Shown: positions 49,834 to 59,390, counted from the first letter of the stretch. The stretch: DNA of 64,000 bases from an uncultured Cuneatibacter sp. (GCA_934234215.1 CAKQHB010000008.1:30031-94030), one strand, 5' to 3'. Notes: generated from the sequence alone by a model not told the origin. Numbers and translations: made by a program.

Positions 49834-49862
49834 GCTGAGTATGGAGACATACTCAGCTTTTT
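49834..49862 (+). terminator. Intrinsic terminator after rpmE
   Basis: Perfect 10-bp stem GCTGAGTATG / CATACTCAGC, followed by TTTTT. Confidence 0.9.
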
Positions 49863-49864
49863 AA

Positions 49865-49934
49865 CTTTATAGGAAATTGCGTCGCATTTCCTATAAAGTA
49901 AAAAGCGCTCCGCATGGATCGCACTGCGGCGGAG
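49865..49934 (+). repeat. Dispersed multi-hairpin repeat, copy 3 (5' half)
   Basis: CTTTATAGGAAA / TTTCCTATAAAG stem, AAAGCGCTCCGCATGGATCG and ACTGCGGCGG, ending 14 bases before the yqhQ-like start; the distal hairpins are missing. Confidence 0.85.
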
Positions 49935-49947
49935 GAAAGGAGAACCC

Positions 49948-50901
49948 ATGAAATATTCAGGAATCGGAGGACAGGCTGTTCTCGAAGGTGTCATGATGAA
50001 AAATGGAGACACCTACGCAGTCGCTGTTCGCAAGCCGGATCATACGATCGAGGTGAAGAAAGAGACGAAGAAGGGCTGGGCGGCAAAGCATGCCTGGACA
50101 CAGATCCCGTTTGTGCGCGGTATCTTTAATTTTATTGATTCGATGGTGCTGGGCATTGAGACGCTGAACTGGTCGGCTTCTTTTTATGAAGAAGAGGGCG
50201 AGAAAGAACAGCCGGAGATGACTGAGGAGCAGCGAGCCGCCTACGAAAAGAAAAAGAAACGTCAGGACTCGATTCTGATGACGATCACAACGATCGTTTC
50301 CGTGATTTTGGCATTGGCGATTTTTTCGGTACTGCCGGTCTGGCTGTCGAATTTTCTGAAGCCGGTGGTGCATTCCGTTACATTGATGGCATTTTTGGAG
50401 GGTGTGATCCGTCTGGCAATCTTTTTGATTTATGTTGCGGTGATCTCCGAGATGGAAGATATTCGCCGCGTGTATATGTACCACGGCGCGGAGCATAAGT
50501 GTATCAACTGCATCGAGCATGGCATGGAGCTAAATGTGGAGAATGTTCTGAAGAGCTCCAGACTGCATAAGAGATGCGGTACGAGCTTTTTGTTGATCGT
50601 GATGGTCATCAGTATTTTGTTCTTTACTGTAATTCATGTGGATACACTGTGGCTGCGGATGGTATCCCGTATTTTGCTGATTCCGGTGATTGCCGGTGTT
50701 TCTTATGAGTTTCTGCGTCTGGCAGGCCGCTCGGACAATGGGCTTGTGAATCTTCTTTCCAAGCCGGGTCTGTGGCTGCAGCATTTGACGACGAGAGAGC
50801 CGGATGCGGAGATGGCGGAGGTTGCCATCGCATCGGTGGAAGCAGTATTTGACTGGAAGACCTATCTGGCAGAAAACTTTGGTTGGAAGGAGTCTGTGTG
50901 A
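49948..50901 (+). CDS. yqhQ: DUF1385/YqhQ family membrane protein
   Basis: 317 residues. Starts KYSGIGGQAVLEGVMMKNG, the family hallmark, with later YHGAEHKCINCIEHG and a C-terminal GLWLQHLTTREP. Several membrane segments lie at about 108-135, 145-170 and 210-245. Function unknown; usually located beside rpmE and prmC-prfA in Clostridia, as here. It overlaps prmC by three bases (TGATG). Confidence 0.93.
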   Translation: MKYSGIGGQAVLEGVMMKNGDTYAVAVRKPDHTIEVKKETKKGWAAKHAWTQIPFVRGIFNFIDSMVLGIETLNWSASFYEEEGEKEQPEMTEEQRAAYEKKKKRQDSILMTITTIVSVILALAIFSVLPVWLSNFLKPVVHSVTLMAFLEGVIRLAIFLIYVAVISEMEDIRRVYMYHGAEHKCINCIEHGMELNVENVLKSSRLHKRCGTSFLLIVMVISILFFTVIHVDTLWLRMVSRILLIPVIAGVSYEFLRLAGRSDNGLVNLLSKPGLWLQHLTTREPDAEMAEVAIASVEAVFDWKTYLAENFGWKESV

Positions 50902-51770
50902 TGGGACAGACCTGGAACGAGCTGCTGCGGGAAGGACAGGAGCAGTTAGAGGCTGCGCAGGTTCCGGAGGCATCATTGGATGCGAGATATTTGCTGGAAG
51001 AGGCATTTGACATATCCAGGTCGTATCTGCTGTTGCACGGCACGGAGGAAATCCCGGGCTCCGCTGTGGAAAACAGTTCCTTAAAGCGTTATCGTCAGTG
51101 GATAATCAGGCGTGCGCAGCGTATCCCGCTGCAGCATCTTATGGGGTATCAGGAGTTTTGCGGACTGCGCTTTTCGGTGGATGAGCATGTGTTGATTCCA
51201 AGACAGGATACGGAAGTATTGGTGGAACTGGTGCTGCGGGATTATCCCCGCAGGATGGCAGAGCAGGCATCGGTGCTGGATCTTTGCACTGGCTCCGGCT
51301 GTATTTTGCTGAGCCTTTTGGAGCTGGGACATTTCAGGCAGGGACTTGGCATCGACTTGTCTGAGGAAGCGTTGAAAGTAGCGATGCGCAATCAAAAAGA
51401 TCTGCAGATCACAGCTGCGGAGTTTCGAAAGAGTGATCTGTTTGAAGCTGTGATGGAGCGGGAATGGGATGTCATTGTGTCCAATCCACCTTACATCGCA
51501 GAATCGGAACGGTCGGAGCTGATGCCGGAAGTGGCAGAGCATGAGCCGGAGATGGCGCTGTTTGCACCGGAGAACGGGCTGGCATTTTATCGGAAACTGG
51601 CAGAGATGTCTGGTGCATATCTCAAAAAAGGCGGCAGGATCTATCTGGAGATCGGCTGCACGCAGGGTGCAGCGGTAAAAGGACTGCTGGAGGAGCATGG
51701 ATTTTCGGAAGTGAGGATCTGCCCGGATTATGCGGGACTGGATCGCGTTGTGACAGGCATTTGGAAATAG
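50901..51770 (+). CDS. prmC: Release factor glutamine methyltransferase
   Basis: 289 residues. An N-terminal helical domain binds the release factor; the SAM-binding VLDLCTGSGCILL and catalytic NPPY (VSNPPYIAESE) follow. It methylates the Gln of the GGQ motif in RF1/RF2. Start ATG 50901 overlaps the yqhQ stop and follows AAGGAG. prfA, its substrate gene, is 16 bases downstream. Confidence 0.96.
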   Translation: MGQTWNELLREGQEQLEAAQVPEASLDARYLLEEAFDISRSYLLLHGTEEIPGSAVENSSLKRYRQWIIRRAQRIPLQHLMGYQEFCGLRFSVDEHVLIPRQDTEVLVELVLRDYPRRMAEQASVLDLCTGSGCILLSLLELGHFRQGLGIDLSEEALKVAMRNQKDLQITAAEFRKSDLFEAVMEREWDVIVSNPPYIAESERSELMPEVAEHEPEMALFAPENGLAFYRKLAEMSGAYLKKGGRIYLEIGCTQGAAVKGLLEEHGFSEVRICPDYAGLDRVVTGIWK

Positions 51771-51786
51771 AGTAAGAGGGTAGAGT

Positions 51787-52860
51787 ATGTTTGATAAGTT
51801 AGAAGTGCTGCTTGTGCGCTATCAGGAGCTGATGGCAGAGCTGAACGCACCGGATATCGGATCCGATTCCGAGCGGCTGCGCAAGCTCATGAAGGAGCAG
51901 GCAGAGCTGGAGCCCCTTGTGCGGGCATATGAGGAATATAAGGCGGCAGTGCAGACCCAGGAAGAGAGTCTGGAGCTGCTGGAAAGTGAAAAAGACGAAG
52001 AGATGCGTCAGATGCTGAAGGAAGAGCTTTCCGATGCGAAGAAGCGGATGGAAGAGCTGGAGCAGGAGCTGCGGATCCTGCTGCTGCCGAAGGACCCGAA
52101 CGATGCGAAGAATGTCGTTGTGGAGATCCGTGCAGGCGCAGGCGGAGATGAGGCAGCGCTGTTCGCAGCGGAGCTTTGCCGCATGTATATGCACTATGCG
52201 GAGTCCAATCGGTGGAAAACCGAGATCATCAGCATCAACGAAAGTGGACTCGGCGGTATGAAAGAAGTGGTGTTTACTGTTACCGGGCAGGGCGCATATT
52301 CCAAATTAAAATACGAGAGTGGTGTGCATCGTGTACAGCGTGTTCCGGAGACGGAGAGCGGCGGCAGAATCCACACCTCCACAGCGACTGTTGCAGTAAT
52401 GCCGGAGGCAGAAGAAGTGGATGTCGTGATTGATGAGAAGGATATTCGCATTGATGTCATGCGTGCATCGGGAAATGGCGGTCAGTGTGTCAATACTACA
52501 GATTCCGCGGTGCGTCTGACACACTATCCCACTGGAATCGTCATCTACAGCCAGACAGAAAAGAGCCAGCTGCAGAACAAGGCAAAGGCATTTGCCCTGC
52601 TGCGTACAAAGCTGTATGATCTGGAAATGCAGAAAAAGCATGAGTCCGAGGCGGCAGAGCGCCGCAGCCAGATCGGTACAGGAGATCGTTCCGAGAAGAT
52701 TCGCACATACAACTTCCCTCAGGGACGCGTGACGGATCACCGGATCAAGCTGACGCTGTACCGCATCGATGCGATCATGAACGGCGACATTCAGGAATTG
52801 ATCGACCAGCTGACGACTGCAGATCAGGCGGCAAAGCTGGCAAAAATGAACGAAGTATAA
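51787..52860 (+). CDS. prfA: Peptide chain release factor 1
   Basis: 357 residues. Peptidyl-tRNA hydrolysis motif GGQ in ASGNGGQCVNTTDS; codon-reading PxT motif is PET (VQRVPETESGGR) where E. coli has PAT. It recognises UAA and UAG. The symbol prfA here is release factor 1, not the Listeria regulator. It forms a unit with prmC. Confidence 0.97.
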   Translation: MFDKLEVLLVRYQELMAELNAPDIGSDSERLRKLMKEQAELEPLVRAYEEYKAAVQTQEESLELLESEKDEEMRQMLKEELSDAKKRMEELEQELRILLLPKDPNDAKNVVVEIRAGAGGDEAALFAAELCRMYMHYAESNRWKTEIISINESGLGGMKEVVFTVTGQGAYSKLKYESGVHRVQRVPETESGGRIHTSTATVAVMPEAEEVDVVIDEKDIRIDVMRASGNGGQCVNTTDSAVRLTHYPTGIVIYSQTEKSQLQNKAKAFALLRTKLYDLEMQKKHESEAAERRSQIGTGDRSEKIRTYNFPQGRVTDHRIKLTLYRIDAIMNGDIQELIDQLTTADQAAKLAKMNEV

Positions 52861-52972
52861 GCAGTGTCAGAATTGACAGCAGAGCACAGTTGGGATAGAA
52901 TAAAAAAGACACAGTGCGCTGCAAAAAGACTGGAAGATATGGCAGCAGTTTTTGAGAAAAGAGGATAGATCA

Positions 52973-53329
52973 ATGACGATACAGCAGTGCTACGAACAGT
53001 TTGGCGGAGATTTCGAGGGGGTAAAGAGCCGTTTGATGACAGAGGAGCGTGTGACGAAGTTCGCACGTCTGTTTCTGGCGGATGATACGTATGATGGTTT
53101 AGAAAAGGCAGTGCAGGCACAGGATGTGGAAGCTGCATTCCGTGGAGCGCACACATTAAAAGGTGTTGCGGCGAATTTGGGACTGACCGGACTGCAGAAG
53201 AGCAGCTCAGAGTTGACGGAGGCGCTCCGCACAAGAAACTGGCCGGAGAATCTGGAAGAGCTGATGACGGCTGTGACAGCAGAGTACAACAAGACGAGAG
53301 ATGCCATTGTTGCATTTCAGGAGGCATAA
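52973..53329 (+). CDS. Orphan histidine phosphotransfer (Hpt) domain protein
   Basis: 118 residues, an all-helical single Hpt domain. The phosphorylatable His is in FRGAHTLKGVAANLGL. Hpt proteins relay phosphate between receiver domains in multi-step phosphorelays. There is no kinase or receiver gene nearby; it stands between prfA and queA, six bases before queA. Start ATG 52973 follows AGAGGA; the 7-codon longer frame is less well supported. Confidence 0.88.
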   Translation: MTIQQCYEQFGGDFEGVKSRLMTEERVTKFARLFLADDTYDGLEKAVQAQDVEAAFRGAHTLKGVAANLGLTGLQKSSSELTEALRTRNWPENLEELMTAVTAEYNKTRDAIVAFQEA

Positions 53330-53335
53330 GACAGA

Positions 53336-54361
53336 ATGTTAGTAAAGGATTTTGATTACGAGTTACCGGAAGAGCTGATTGCGCAGGATCCGATCGAGGA
53401 TCGCAGCGCATCCAGACTGATGGTATTGGACAGACAGACAGGAGAGATATCCCACCATATTTTCCGGGAGATCGCAGATATGCTGAATCCGGGAGATTGT
53501 CTGGTGATCAACGACACGAAGGTAATTCCGGCGAGACTGTATGGCAACCGCGTCGGACATACCGGCAAGATTGAAGTGCTCTTATTAAAGAGACGGGAGA
53601 ATGATATCTGGGAGACGCTGGTTCGTCCTGGTAAGAAGCTTCTTCCCGGCACGGAGGTAGAGTTTGGCGGCGGCCTTTTGAAGGGTAGGATTCTGGAGGT
53701 CGTTGAGGATGGCAACCGCCTGATTCAGTTCTCTTATGAAGGGATCTTCGAGGAGATCCTGGATCAGCTGGGTCAGATGCCGCTTCCGCCTTACATCACC
53801 CATGAGCTGAAGGATAAGAATCGTTATCAGACGGTTTATGCGACCCATGAGGGCTCCGCGGCAGCGCCGACAGCCGGCTTGCATTTCACGAAGGAGCTGT
53901 TGGAGCAGATCGAGGCAAAGGGCGTGCGCATTGCGCGGGTGACGCTGCATGTAGGACTTGGCACGTTCCGTCCGGTCAAGGCGGAGGAAGTAACCGACCA
54001 CCACATGCATTCCGAGTATTACTGCATCGAGCAGGAGGCTGCGGATAAGATCAACCAGACAAAGGCAGAGGGCGGCAGAGTGATCGCAGTCGGTACGACG
54101 AGCTGCAGAACACTGGAATCGGCTGCAGAGCCGGACGGCACGCTGACTGCAAAGAGCGGATGGACAGACATTTTTATTTATCCGGGTTATACATTCAAGG
54201 TATTGGATGGACTGATTACGAATTTCCATCTGCCACAGTCTACGCTGGTGATGCTGGTATCAGCATTGGCAGGCAGAGAACACATCCTGGCGGCATACAA
54301 AGAAGCCGTACAGGAAAAATATCGCTTCTTTAGCTTTGGCGATGCGATGTTCATTCGATAA
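53336..54361 (+). CDS. queA: S-adenosylmethionine:tRNA ribosyltransferase-isomerase
   Basis: 341 residues. Starts VKDFDYELPEELIAQ; contains PTAGLHFT, RPVKAEEVTDHHMHSEYY and TNFHLPQSTLVMLVSA, all QueA signatures. It makes epoxyqueuosine in tRNA. The other queuosine genes are not in the window. A terminator follows. Confidence 0.97.
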   Translation: MLVKDFDYELPEELIAQDPIEDRSASRLMVLDRQTGEISHHIFREIADMLNPGDCLVINDTKVIPARLYGNRVGHTGKIEVLLLKRRENDIWETLVRPGKKLLPGTEVEFGGGLLKGRILEVVEDGNRLIQFSYEGIFEEILDQLGQMPLPPYITHELKDKNRYQTVYATHEGSAAAPTAGLHFTKELLEQIEAKGVRIARVTLHVGLGTFRPVKAEEVTDHHMHSEYYCIEQEAADKINQTKAEGGRVIAVGTTSCRTLESAAEPDGTLTAKSGWTDIFIYPGYTFKVLDGLITNFHLPQSTLVMLVSALAGREHILAAYKEAVQEKYRFFSFGDAMFIR

Positions 54362-54386
54362 TCAAAACATCATACAGAAATAATGG

Positions 54387-54421
54387 GCGCACTCCGGAAA
54401 AGGTTTCGGGGTGCGCTTTTT
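54387..54421 (+). terminator. Intrinsic terminator after queA
   Basis: Stem GCGCACTCCGGAAA / TTTCGGGGTGCGC followed by TTTTT; the dispersed repeat begins right after it. Confidence 0.85.
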
Positions 54422-54423
54422 GA

Positions 54424-54556
54424 CTTTATAGGAAATTGCGTCGCATTTCCTATAAAGCAAAAAGCGCTCCGCGTGGATCGCACTGCGGCGGAACAGAATT
54501 TGTCGCTTCGCGACCCGCCGCAGGCGGAGAATCCTGCGGAGCAGGATTCTATTTTG
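54424..54556 (+). repeat. Dispersed multi-hairpin repeat, copy 4 (full length)
   Basis: Same order as copy 1: TTTATAGGAAA stem, AAAGCGCTCCGCGTGGATCG, CTGCGGCGG / CCGCCGCAG around GTCGCTTCGCGAC, GAATCCTGC / GCAGGATTC. It ends about 25 bases before the MATE gene start. Confidence 0.88.
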
Positions 54557-54581
54557 ACTTCACAGGAAATTGGGAGGATTT

Positions 54582-55943
54582 ATGGCAAAGACAAAGGATA
54601 TGACGAAGGGAAATGCGCTGCTTGGCATCGCGGCATTTGCCCTTCCACTGATGATCGGAAATGTTTTTCAGCAGCTGTACACCGTTGTAGATACGATGAT
54701 TGTCGGAAAAGGCATTGGTGTAGATGCGTTGGCAGCGCTTGGAGCCGGGGACTGGTTCAACTGGATGTTTATCGGACTGCTCAGCGGATTGACGCAGGGA
54801 TTCTCGATTTTATATTCACAGTTATTTGGAGCCGGAGACTATCGAACGCTCAGGCAGGGTATTACCTCCGGCGTGCGTGCCGGTGCAATGATTTCGATTG
54901 CAATGGCGATCGGCATTCAGTTCCTGATCGTGCCGGTATTGCGTCTGCTGCAGACACCGGATACGATCTTACCGTCTGCTGCCATTTATCTGCGGATCAT
55001 GATGGGCGGAGCGCCGATTGTCATGACATATAATCTGGAATCCGGAATCCTGCGGGCATTGGGAGATGGCAGGACACCGCTGGTGGCGATGGGATTTGCC
55101 TCCGCCATCAATATCGGTCTGGATCTGCTGTTTGTCATGGTATTCCATTGGGGAATCCCCGGAGCAGCAGTGGCGACGCTGATTGCGCAGGTCTGTGCGA
55201 GTCTGTATTGCTTTGGGGGACTGCGCAGAATTCCGGAACTGGGGATGTGCCGCGAGGACTGGGAACGCAGACCGGATCTGATAAAAGAAATTCTGAGGCT
55301 GGGACTTCCGCTGGCGCTGCAGCAGATTCTGATTTCGGTAGGTGGTATGATCGTACAGCAGGTCGTAAATGGCTGCGGCGTGCTGTTCATTGCCGGATTC
55401 ACGGCAGTCAACAAGCTGTACGGCGTCCTGGAGATGGCGGCAGTTTCCTTCGGCTATGCGATCATGACCTTTACAGGACAGAATCTCGGTGCAGGGCAAA
55501 AACAGCGAATTCTGCACGGCATCAGACAGGGCGCATTGCTTTCTATCGTGACCTCTCTTGTGATCTGTGGACTGATTTTCCTGTTTGGCGTGCCGGTGCT
55601 GAGTTTGTTTATCAGCGGTACTCCGGAGGAATGTGAGAAAGCACTGGAGGTCGCATGGCTGTATCTGCGGATCATGGCTGTGACTTTGCCGACACTGTAT
55701 GTGTTATATTCGTACCGTTCTGCATTGCAGGGCATTGGCAATACGAAGATTCCTCTGATCTCCGGTGCGGTGGAATTTGTGATGCGTGTGGGCGCAGCAC
55801 TCCTTTTGCCGAGACTGATCGGAGAAAATGGCGTTTTGTTTGCAGAGTCATGTGCATGGATTGGCGCAGCGGTGCTGCTGTTCGTTTCGTGGGAAGTGAC
55901 GGCTTCAAAAATGAAAAGAGAAGAAAAATTATATTTGCAATAA
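54582..55943 (+). CDS. MATE-family efflux transporter
   Basis: 453 residues with 12 membrane segments in two MatE repeats. The N-terminal GIAAFALPLMIGNVFQQLYT, then VDTMIVGKGIG, and FTGQNLGAGQKQRI in the second half are typical of the NorM/DinF-like group. Exports drugs or metabolites using Na+ or H+; substrate unknown. ATG 54582 follows GGGAGG. The gene stands alone, with the dispersed repeat directly before it. Confidence 0.92.
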   Translation: MAKTKDMTKGNALLGIAAFALPLMIGNVFQQLYTVVDTMIVGKGIGVDALAALGAGDWFNWMFIGLLSGLTQGFSILYSQLFGAGDYRTLRQGITSGVRAGAMISIAMAIGIQFLIVPVLRLLQTPDTILPSAAIYLRIMMGGAPIVMTYNLESGILRALGDGRTPLVAMGFASAINIGLDLLFVMVFHWGIPGAAVATLIAQVCASLYCFGGLRRIPELGMCREDWERRPDLIKEILRLGLPLALQQILISVGGMIVQQVVNGCGVLFIAGFTAVNKLYGVLEMAAVSFGYAIMTFTGQNLGAGQKQRILHGIRQGALLSIVTSLVICGLIFLFGVPVLSLFISGTPEECEKALEVAWLYLRIMAVTLPTLYVLYSYRSALQGIGNTKIPLISGAVEFVMRVGAALLLPRLIGENGVLFAESCAWIGAAVLLFVSWEVTASKMKREEKLYLQ

Positions 55944-56016
55944 AAGATATCAAAAAATTACATGGAATCCGCAAAGATGAGAGAAAAATTATATATCATT
56001 GAAAAATCCGCGATGC

Positions 56017-56022
56017 TATAAT
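56017..56022 (+). promoter_or_regulatory. Extended -10 promoter of binding protein gene 1
   Basis: TGCTATAAT (TGn extended -10) 46 bases before the start. The same TGCTATAAT is found before the second binding protein gene. Confidence 0.5.
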
Positions 56023-56067
56023 GACCTCAACATCAAATTACGTAAGAACGTAAAGGAGGGTTTTACA

Positions 56068-57492
56068 ATGAGCTTTAAACGAGTTTCTGCATTGCTTCTC
56101 ACAGCGGCTATGGTAACATCTATGGCAGCGTGCGGTGGCAAGGGCAACAACAGTGGTCAGTCGGATTCCGGCACGAAGGGCGAGACAAAGGGTACGGAAT
56201 CTGCAAAAGACGCAGATGCATCCGATGGTGAGATCGGCACTCTGATCGATGGTAAGAAAGTGAATCTGATCGGTACAGAGGATCCTATTGAGCTGACATT
56301 GTGGGATATCGCAACAGAGGATCCGACGAAGAGCACCCAGGAGGGTGCAGTACAGCGCTTTATGGCTGATTATCCGAATGTCACCGTAACACAGATCCAT
56401 ACACAGAATGACGCTTACAAAGAGAAGCTGGCAATCGCGATGAGCTCCGGACAGTGCCCGGATATGTACATTCACTGGCTTGGCGGTCCGATGTATGAGT
56501 ATATTGATTCCGGATTTGCACAGCCTATTGATGATATCTTTGATGAAGTAAACAAAGTAAAGTTTATTGAATCTGCGATGGCACAGACAAAGTACAATGA
56601 TAAGATGTATGCAATACCGTTCGGCGGTCTGTCTGGATCCGGTATTTACTATAATAAGAATATTTTGGCAGCTCATGGCTATGATGAGTTTCCTGAGACG
56701 ATTTCCGAGCTGGAAGAGCTGTGTGATGCTCTGGTAGCAGATGGCATTACTCCTTTCTCTCTGGCGAATGGTTCGAAGTGGACGGGCTCCATGTACTTTA
56801 TGTATCTGGCAGCTCGTGCCGGTGGTGTAGATGCAGCAAATGAAGCTCTGAAAGGCGAGGGCGGATTTATGGCTGAGCCGTATATCTACGCAGCAACCAC
56901 GATTCAGGATTGGGTAAAAAAGGGTTACTTCCCGGAGGGCGTGAACTCTCTGAGTACAGATGATGGACAGGACAGACAGCTGATGTACACCGGCGAGGCA
57001 GCCATGATGCTTCATGGAACATGGCAGTCCAGCTCTATGAAGACGGATAGCCCGGAGTGGTACGAAGAGAATGTCGACTTTGCTCCGTTCCCGAAGCTGG
57101 AAGGCAGCGATGCAGATCAGACAGTTGTAGTTGGTACAGCAGCTGGTAATGGCTTTTCCTTTAACTGTGAAGGTGATAAGTTAAGAGCGGGTGTTGTTTT
57201 AGCTACAAATTACTTCAACGATGATCAGTACAATGCAGATCAGATCGAAGCAAACAAGATTCCTTCTATCGAAGGTATGGATGCAAACATCACAGATGAG
57301 ATCCAGCTGAAGGTTTGGGATATGTTCTTCTCTGCATCTGACGTACAGCTGTGGTACGATCAGAACCTGCCGCCGGTAGTTGGTGAAAGACATAAGGATC
57401 TGATGCAGGATCTGTTTGGTCTTCATATGACTCCTGAGCAGATTTGTCAGGCACATGAAGATGCCATCGAGGAGTACAACGCATCCAAATGA
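56068..57492 (+). CDS. ABC transporter extracellular sugar-binding lipoprotein, copy 1
   Basis: 474 residues, SBP_bac_1 type. Signal MSFKRVSALLLTAAMVTSMA with lipobox MAAC and a low-complexity Gly/Ser/Lys linker. Mature domain: ELTLWDIATEDPTKS, then YPNVTVTQIHTQNDAYKEKL, typical of carbohydrate-binding proteins. It is followed by a paralogue (copy 2) with about 80% identical sequence by eye, and then by the two permease genes. Start ATG 56068 follows AAAGGAGGG. The real ligand is unknown. Confidence 0.92.
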   Translation: MSFKRVSALLLTAAMVTSMAACGGKGNNSGQSDSGTKGETKGTESAKDADASDGEIGTLIDGKKVNLIGTEDPIELTLWDIATEDPTKSTQEGAVQRFMADYPNVTVTQIHTQNDAYKEKLAIAMSSGQCPDMYIHWLGGPMYEYIDSGFAQPIDDIFDEVNKVKFIESAMAQTKYNDKMYAIPFGGLSGSGIYYNKNILAAHGYDEFPETISELEELCDALVADGITPFSLANGSKWTGSMYFMYLAARAGGVDAANEALKGEGGFMAEPYIYAATTIQDWVKKGYFPEGVNSLSTDDGQDRQLMYTGEAAMMLHGTWQSSSMKTDSPEWYEENVDFAPFPKLEGSDADQTVVVGTAAGNGFSFNCEGDKLRAGVVLATNYFNDDQYNADQIEANKIPSIEGMDANITDEIQLKVWDMFFSASDVQLWYDQNLPPVVGERHKDLMQDLFGLHMTPEQICQAHEDAIEEYNASK

Positions 57493-57527
57493 TTCAGATA
57501 TTATAAATTGAAAAAATAACAAATCGG

Positions 57528-57568
57528 ATGACCTGTCAGGAAAAATGACTTCCTGACAGGTCATTTTT
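57528..57568 (+). terminator. Terminator between the two binding protein genes
   Basis: Stem ATGACCTGTCAGGAA / TTCCTGACAGGTCAT followed by TTTTT. Confidence 0.85.
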
Positions 57569-57883
57569 CCTAAAGAGAGATGTACAAATATTACACAGGA
57601 CAAAGTGCATTATACAAATTGCCCTACATGTTACAGAAAAATAGCTTTTTATTCGAAAAACGGCGCTTTCAGAGAGCAACTTAACCATGAGAAAAGGCGG
57701 AAAATTCGAAAAAAAGTGGATGTTGCACAATCTGTAAAATGATGTTTTTGACCGTTTTTTAAAACAATATCAAAAAAACAAAGGTAAAAGAAGTATAAAA
57801 GCAAAAAAACATATACAAAAGAGACAAGGAGGTGCTATAATATAGGCATGTTGCAGAACGAAACTATTAAGGAGGGTTTTACA
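57569..57883 (+). other. A-rich leader region of binding protein gene 2
   Basis: No coding frame is supported in this stretch of about 315 bases. It is A-rich and ends in an extended -10 TGCTATAAT (57834-57841) with GGAGG just before it, 43 bases upstream of the start codon. Copy 2 therefore has its own promoter. Confidence 0.5.
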
Positions 57884-59299
57884 ATGAAATTCAAGAGAGT
57901 TTCCGCCTTACTTCTTGCAGCAGCGATGGTTACTTCTATGGTAGCCTGCGGCAACGGTAACGGCGGCACAAAAGACACGAAGGCAACTGATGGCTCGAAA
58001 GCTGCAGATGCCAGCGGCAGTGAATCCAGTGACGGTGAAAGAGGTACTTTGATCGATGGTGAGAGAGTAGACTTACTTGGCACCGAAGATCCGATCGAAC
58101 TGACACTGTGGGATATCGCAACTGAGGAGCCTACAAAGGGCATTCAGGAAGGCGCAGTACAGCGTTTCATGAAGGATTACCCGAATGTTACTGTAACTCA
58201 GGTACATACTCAGAACGATGCTTACAAAGAGAAGCTTGCGATTGCAATGAGCTCTGGACAGTGCCCGGATATTTACATGCATTGGTTTGGTGGTCCTATG
58301 TATGAGTATATTGATTCCGGTTTTGCACAGCCTATCGATGAGATCTTTGACGAAGTAAACAGAGTAGATTTCCTGGATGCAGCTATGGCACAGACAAAGT
58401 ACAACGATAAGATGTACTCAGTACCGTTCGGTGGTCTGTCTGGTTCCGGTATTTACTATAACAAGACCATCTTAGCGGATAATGGCTATGATGAGTTCCC
58501 TGAGACTATTTCCGAACTGGAAGAGTTGTGTGATACCTTAGTAGCAAAGGGCATCACTCCTTTCTCTCTGGCAAACGGTTCTAAGTGGACTGGTTCCATG
58601 TACTTCATGTATCTGGCAGCTCGTTACGGCGGCGTAGAGGCAGCAAATGAGGCTTTGAAGGGCGAAGGCGGATTCATGTCTGACGCTTATATGTATGCAG
58701 CTTCCACCATTCAGGATTGGGTTGAGAAGGGTTACTTCCCTGAGGGCGTTAACTCTCTGAGCACCGATGATGGACAGGACAGACAGTTGATGTACACTGG
58801 CGAGTGCGCTATGATGCTTCATGGTACATGGCAGTCTCGTTCCATGGCTAACGATGACAACGAGTGGTATCTGGCAAACATTGACTTTGCTCCGTTCCCG
58901 AAGCTGGAAGACAGCAAGGCTGATCAGTCTATCGTAGTTGGTACCGCTGGTAATAACGGTTTCTCCTTCAACTGTGAAGGCGACAAGCTGAGAGCAGCAG
59001 TTGTTCTTGCTACAAACTACTACAACGATGATACTTACAACCAGGAACAGCTGGATTGCAATAACATTCCTTCCATCAACGGCATGGGCGATAACATCAC
59101 CGATGAGTGCCAGAAGAAGGTTTGGGATATGTTCTTCTCCGCATCTGATGTACAGCTGTGGTATGACCAGAACCTGCCGCCAGTAGTTGGTGAGAGACAT
59201 AAGGATCTGATGCAGGAGCTGTTCGGTCTGACTATGACTCCTGAGGAGATTTGCCAGGCTCACGAGGATGCAATTGAGGAGTATAACGCATCTAAGTAA
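57884..59299 (+). CDS. ABC transporter extracellular sugar-binding lipoprotein, copy 2
   Basis: 471 residues. Signal MKFKRVSALLLAAAMVTSMV with lipobox MVAC. It is the paralogue of copy 1: the whole mature domain aligns without gaps beyond the linker, including YIDSGFAQPIDEIFDEVN and DVQLWYDQNLPPVVGERH. Ribosome site GGAGGGTTTTACA is identical in both genes, which shows a tandem duplication that included the 5' region. Sequence drift is mostly silent and conservative, so both are probably functional, perhaps with different ligand preference. A terminator-like stem separates it from the permeases. Confidence 0.92.
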   Translation: MKFKRVSALLLAAAMVTSMVACGNGNGGTKDTKATDGSKAADASGSESSDGERGTLIDGERVDLLGTEDPIELTLWDIATEEPTKGIQEGAVQRFMKDYPNVTVTQVHTQNDAYKEKLAIAMSSGQCPDIYMHWFGGPMYEYIDSGFAQPIDEIFDEVNRVDFLDAAMAQTKYNDKMYSVPFGGLSGSGIYYNKTILADNGYDEFPETISELEELCDTLVAKGITPFSLANGSKWTGSMYFMYLAARYGGVEAANEALKGEGGFMSDAYMYAASTIQDWVEKGYFPEGVNSLSTDDGQDRQLMYTGECAMMLHGTWQSRSMANDDNEWYLANIDFAPFPKLEDSKADQSIVVGTAGNNGFSFNCEGDKLRAAVVLATNYYNDDTYNQEQLDCNNIPSINGMGDNITDECQKKVWDMFFSASDVQLWYDQNLPPVVGERHKDLMQELFGLTMTPEEICQAHEDAIEEYNASK

Positions 59300-59390
59300 T
59301 TTTAATTTGTATCATAATTAGTCAGTAAGAACTGCAACATATGATCTGATTTTCATAAGTTTGAAAGTCGAAACTAGAAGTGTATGACAC

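Noticed and set aside
31122..54556. CRISPR-like interpretation of the repeated hairpins
   Set aside because: Copies are thousands of bases apart, in both orientations and not spaced by uniform spacers; no cas genes are present.
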